A stretch of DNA of 24,271 bases, taken from assembly GCA_024277475.1 (NCBI GenBank), contig JAJRVC010000563.1:1-24271 (forward strand). The letters run 5' to 3'. Position numbers and translations under genes: made by a program. The DNA is from Deltaproteobacteria bacterium. Lineage in GTDB: Bacteria > Desulfobacterota > Desulfobacteria > Desulfobacterales > JAFDCJ01. Under the pieces are notes generated by a model. It did not search any database. It had not been told where the DNA came from and was given only the letters and a program-made list of their open reading frames with translations. Shown in pieces: positions 22,778 through 24,271 of this stretch. Position 1 is the stretch's first letter; each line of letters begins with the position of its first letter.

Positions 22778-24172
22778 TCAGGCTATGCCGTCATTGGGCG
22801 GATTTTCCGCCAAATCCCAGAACAACCCGGTCATCAGCCGCAGCCCTTCCTTTACAATGGGGGCCAGAAGATGCTCGTCGGGAGCATGCTGGGAACAGCC
22901 GCCATAGGAATGGGGCACCCAGATGGTCGGCAGGCCTAAAATGTCACTGAAGGCATCGTTGGGCAGGGTTCCCCCGAGATTGGGTAAAAAGGCCGGCTTT
23001 TGCCCGCAGGTCCTCTCCACCGATGATACCGCCCATTGAGCCCAGGGATTATCCGGATCCATGCGAGTGGCCGGATACCAGGTTTCGCGCGGTGGTATGA
23101 TTTCAATCATCGTAAAGCCGTGTTCGTCTAAATGTTTTCGAACAGCGGGAATGAAGTCATCCGGATTGCAGCCGGCCACGAAACGCACGTGCAGGCGGGC
23201 CCAGGCACTGGGTGGAATGGCGTGGACCGGGGCGGCCGGGTTGCCGCATTCAAAGGCCAGCACCTCCAGGGTATTCCAGCCGTAAACTTTCTCGGCCAGG
23301 CTGAGTCCTGGCTCACCCCAACCCGGATCGATCTCAGGACCTTCACGGCCGGTGACTTCCAGTTCGGCCAGAGCACGTTTGACGGAATCCGGGATGCCCT
23401 CGGGTCTGAGCCCATCGACCCGGATACACCCCCGGGCATCGGCCATCGAAGCAATGGCATTGGCCAGAATGATCCCCGGGTTGGCCAGCAGCCCACCCCA
23501 ATTGCCGGAATGATGGCCACCCTCTCTGAGCTCAAGACGCAAATCAAAATTAAACACCGCCCGACTGCCGCCGAAAAGCGTCGGCTTCTGCGGCTCGATG
23601 CGGGGTCCATCCGAAGCGATGAGTACATCGGCCGCCAGGGCCTCTTTTTCCAGGGCGCAGATTTTGTGCAGTCCGGGCGAACCCATCTCTTCGCCCATCT
23701 CGATTAAAACTTTGGCGTTAAATCCCAGCTTTTGCCGTTCTTCAAGAACACAGGCCAAGGCGGCCAGATTGATGGCATGCTGGCCTTTGTTGTCGGCCGT
23801 TCCGCGTCCGTACCAGCGTTCACCTTCCTTAATTACCTGCCAGGGCTCAAGCCCTTCCCGCCAGCGGCCGTCCATGGCCAGAACCGTATCACCGTGGCCG
23901 TAGGTCAATACCGTGGGCCGGTCCGTGCCTTCCATTCGCCGGCCGATCAGAAAGGGCAGCCTGGGGTTGACCGGGTTGTCCACCAGCCGGCAGGTAAAGC
24001 CCATATTTTCCAGGTAGGGCGTGATGGCTCCGGTCAAATAAGCCCGCAGAGCATCCCGGCAGGCCTCGTTTTGACTTTCAGTCGGATGCGAAACCCAGCG
24101 GCTCAACAAATCAAAAAACGTACCATCGTCAAAAATTTTCTCGGCACGGGCAATTGCATTCTCACGGCTCAT
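22778..24172 (-). CDS. M20 family metallopeptidase (dipeptidase/ArgE-DapE type)
   Basis: The 464-residue protein has the M20 metal site: YGHGDTV (H93, D95), GRGTADNKG (bridging D127), MGEEMGS (E161/E162), ASDGPR (D188) and a late SYGGCSQHAPDEH with the last His ligand. A lid domain lies at about 200-350 (REGGHHSGNWGG at its start is typical of the M20 dipeptidase/acyl-peptidase subgroup). The TADNKGQ sequence marks a different subgroup from the other M20 protein in this window. There is no signal peptide. The ATG at 24172 follows AAGGAGAAA. The likely reaction is hydrolysis of a dipeptide or N-acyl amino acid; the exact substrate is open. The remaining 99 bases to the window end are non-coding upstream sequence. 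Confidence 0.9.
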   Translation of the reverse strand: MSRENAIARAEKIFDDGTFFDLLSRWVSHPTESQNEACRDALRAYLTGAITPYLENMGFTCRLVDNPVNPRLPFLIGRRMEGTDRPTVLTYGHGDTVLAMDGRWREGLEPWQVIKEGERWYGRGTADNKGQHAINLAALACVLEERQKLGFNAKVLIEMGEEMGSPGLHKICALEKEALAADVLIASDGPRIEPQKPTLFGGSRAVFNFDLRLELREGGHHSGNWGGLLANPGIILANAIASMADARGCIRVDGLRPEGIPDSVKRALAELEVTGREGPEIDPGWGEPGLSLAEKVYGWNTLEVLAFECGNPAAPVHAIPPSAWARLHVRFVAGCNPDDFIPAVRKHLDEHGFTMIEIIPPRETWYPATRMDPDNPWAQWAVSSVERTCGQKPAFLPNLGGTLPNDAFSDILGLPTIWVPHSYGGCSQHAPDEHLLAPIVKEGLRLMTGLFWDLAENPPNDGIA

Positions 24173-24271
24173 ATCTTTCTCCTTCCAAGGTTGAGCGGTT
24201 CAGGGTTCAACGTTTCGGGTTGAAAAAGAAACTTTACACTCAAAAGAGGAATAAAAATAGGATAAAATTTA

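Noticed and set aside
23132..23707. 191-residue + strand open frame opposite the second M20 gene
   Set aside because: It is a long shadow frame caused by GC-rich codons; it has no ribosome site, no domain, and runs antisense to conserved metal-site motifs.

Overview
The window looks like a piece of an anaerobic deltaproteobacterial (Desulfobacterales-like) chromosome. This rests on gene content: an HdrA-type C-terminus beside an FrhB-type protein, a RACo-type corrinoid activator, a DUF1786 protein, class I CoA-transferases and a CoA-transferase/GNAT fusion. No rRNA, tRNA or single-copy marker is present, so the taxonomic statement is an inference.

Layout, left to right. (1) 1-3049, + strand: the last 45 codons of an HdrA-like iron-sulfur protein, an FrhB-like flavin/Fe-S protein, and a sulfatase-fold hydrolase with Thr where the formylglycine Cys/Ser should be. 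(2) 3050-5952: an accessory island. It holds fragments of an HTH protein (-), of a type I methylase hsdM with frameshift and stop (+) and a RhuM-like N-terminus (+), then an intact AAA_14/DUF4143 ATPase and an intact YefM/RelE-type toxin-antitoxin pair behind a perfect TTGACA-17-TATAAT promoter. (3) 6024-10842, +: a catabolic block of CoA-transferase A and B, an M20 deacylase and a CoA-transferase/GNAT fusion. (4) 11267-13992, +: a three-gene ABC importer of the TrpXYZ type. (5) 14070-16209, -: a Cse60-like small protein, a Phd/VapC toxin-antitoxin pair and a DUF1786 ASKHA-type protein. (6) 16581-17855, -: an MFS carrier. (7) 18042-19700, +: a RACo-type activator. (8) 19909-22122, -: a beta-CASP metallo-beta-lactamase RNase and a J-domain/DUF1232 protein. 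(9) 22123-22777: RES-toxin and PIN-toxin tails fused into a broken remnant; I see nothing recognisable in 22123-22319. (10) 22778-24172, -: a second M20 peptidase.

The most unusual feature is a family of four ~111-bp repeats, all in + orientation, at 145, 1504, 10851 and 19706. Each begins 0-8 bases after, or inside, the stop codon of a + strand gene and ends in an AT-rich hairpin. A second, shorter repeat family (10981, 16500), a MITE-like element (16318) and a nested hairpin (19853) also occupy intergenic space. Working together, regions 3 and 4 would import small organic compounds, deacylate them and move CoA between organic acids. Regions 5 to 7 suggest corrinoid-dependent methyl transfer whose methyltransferase lies outside the window.
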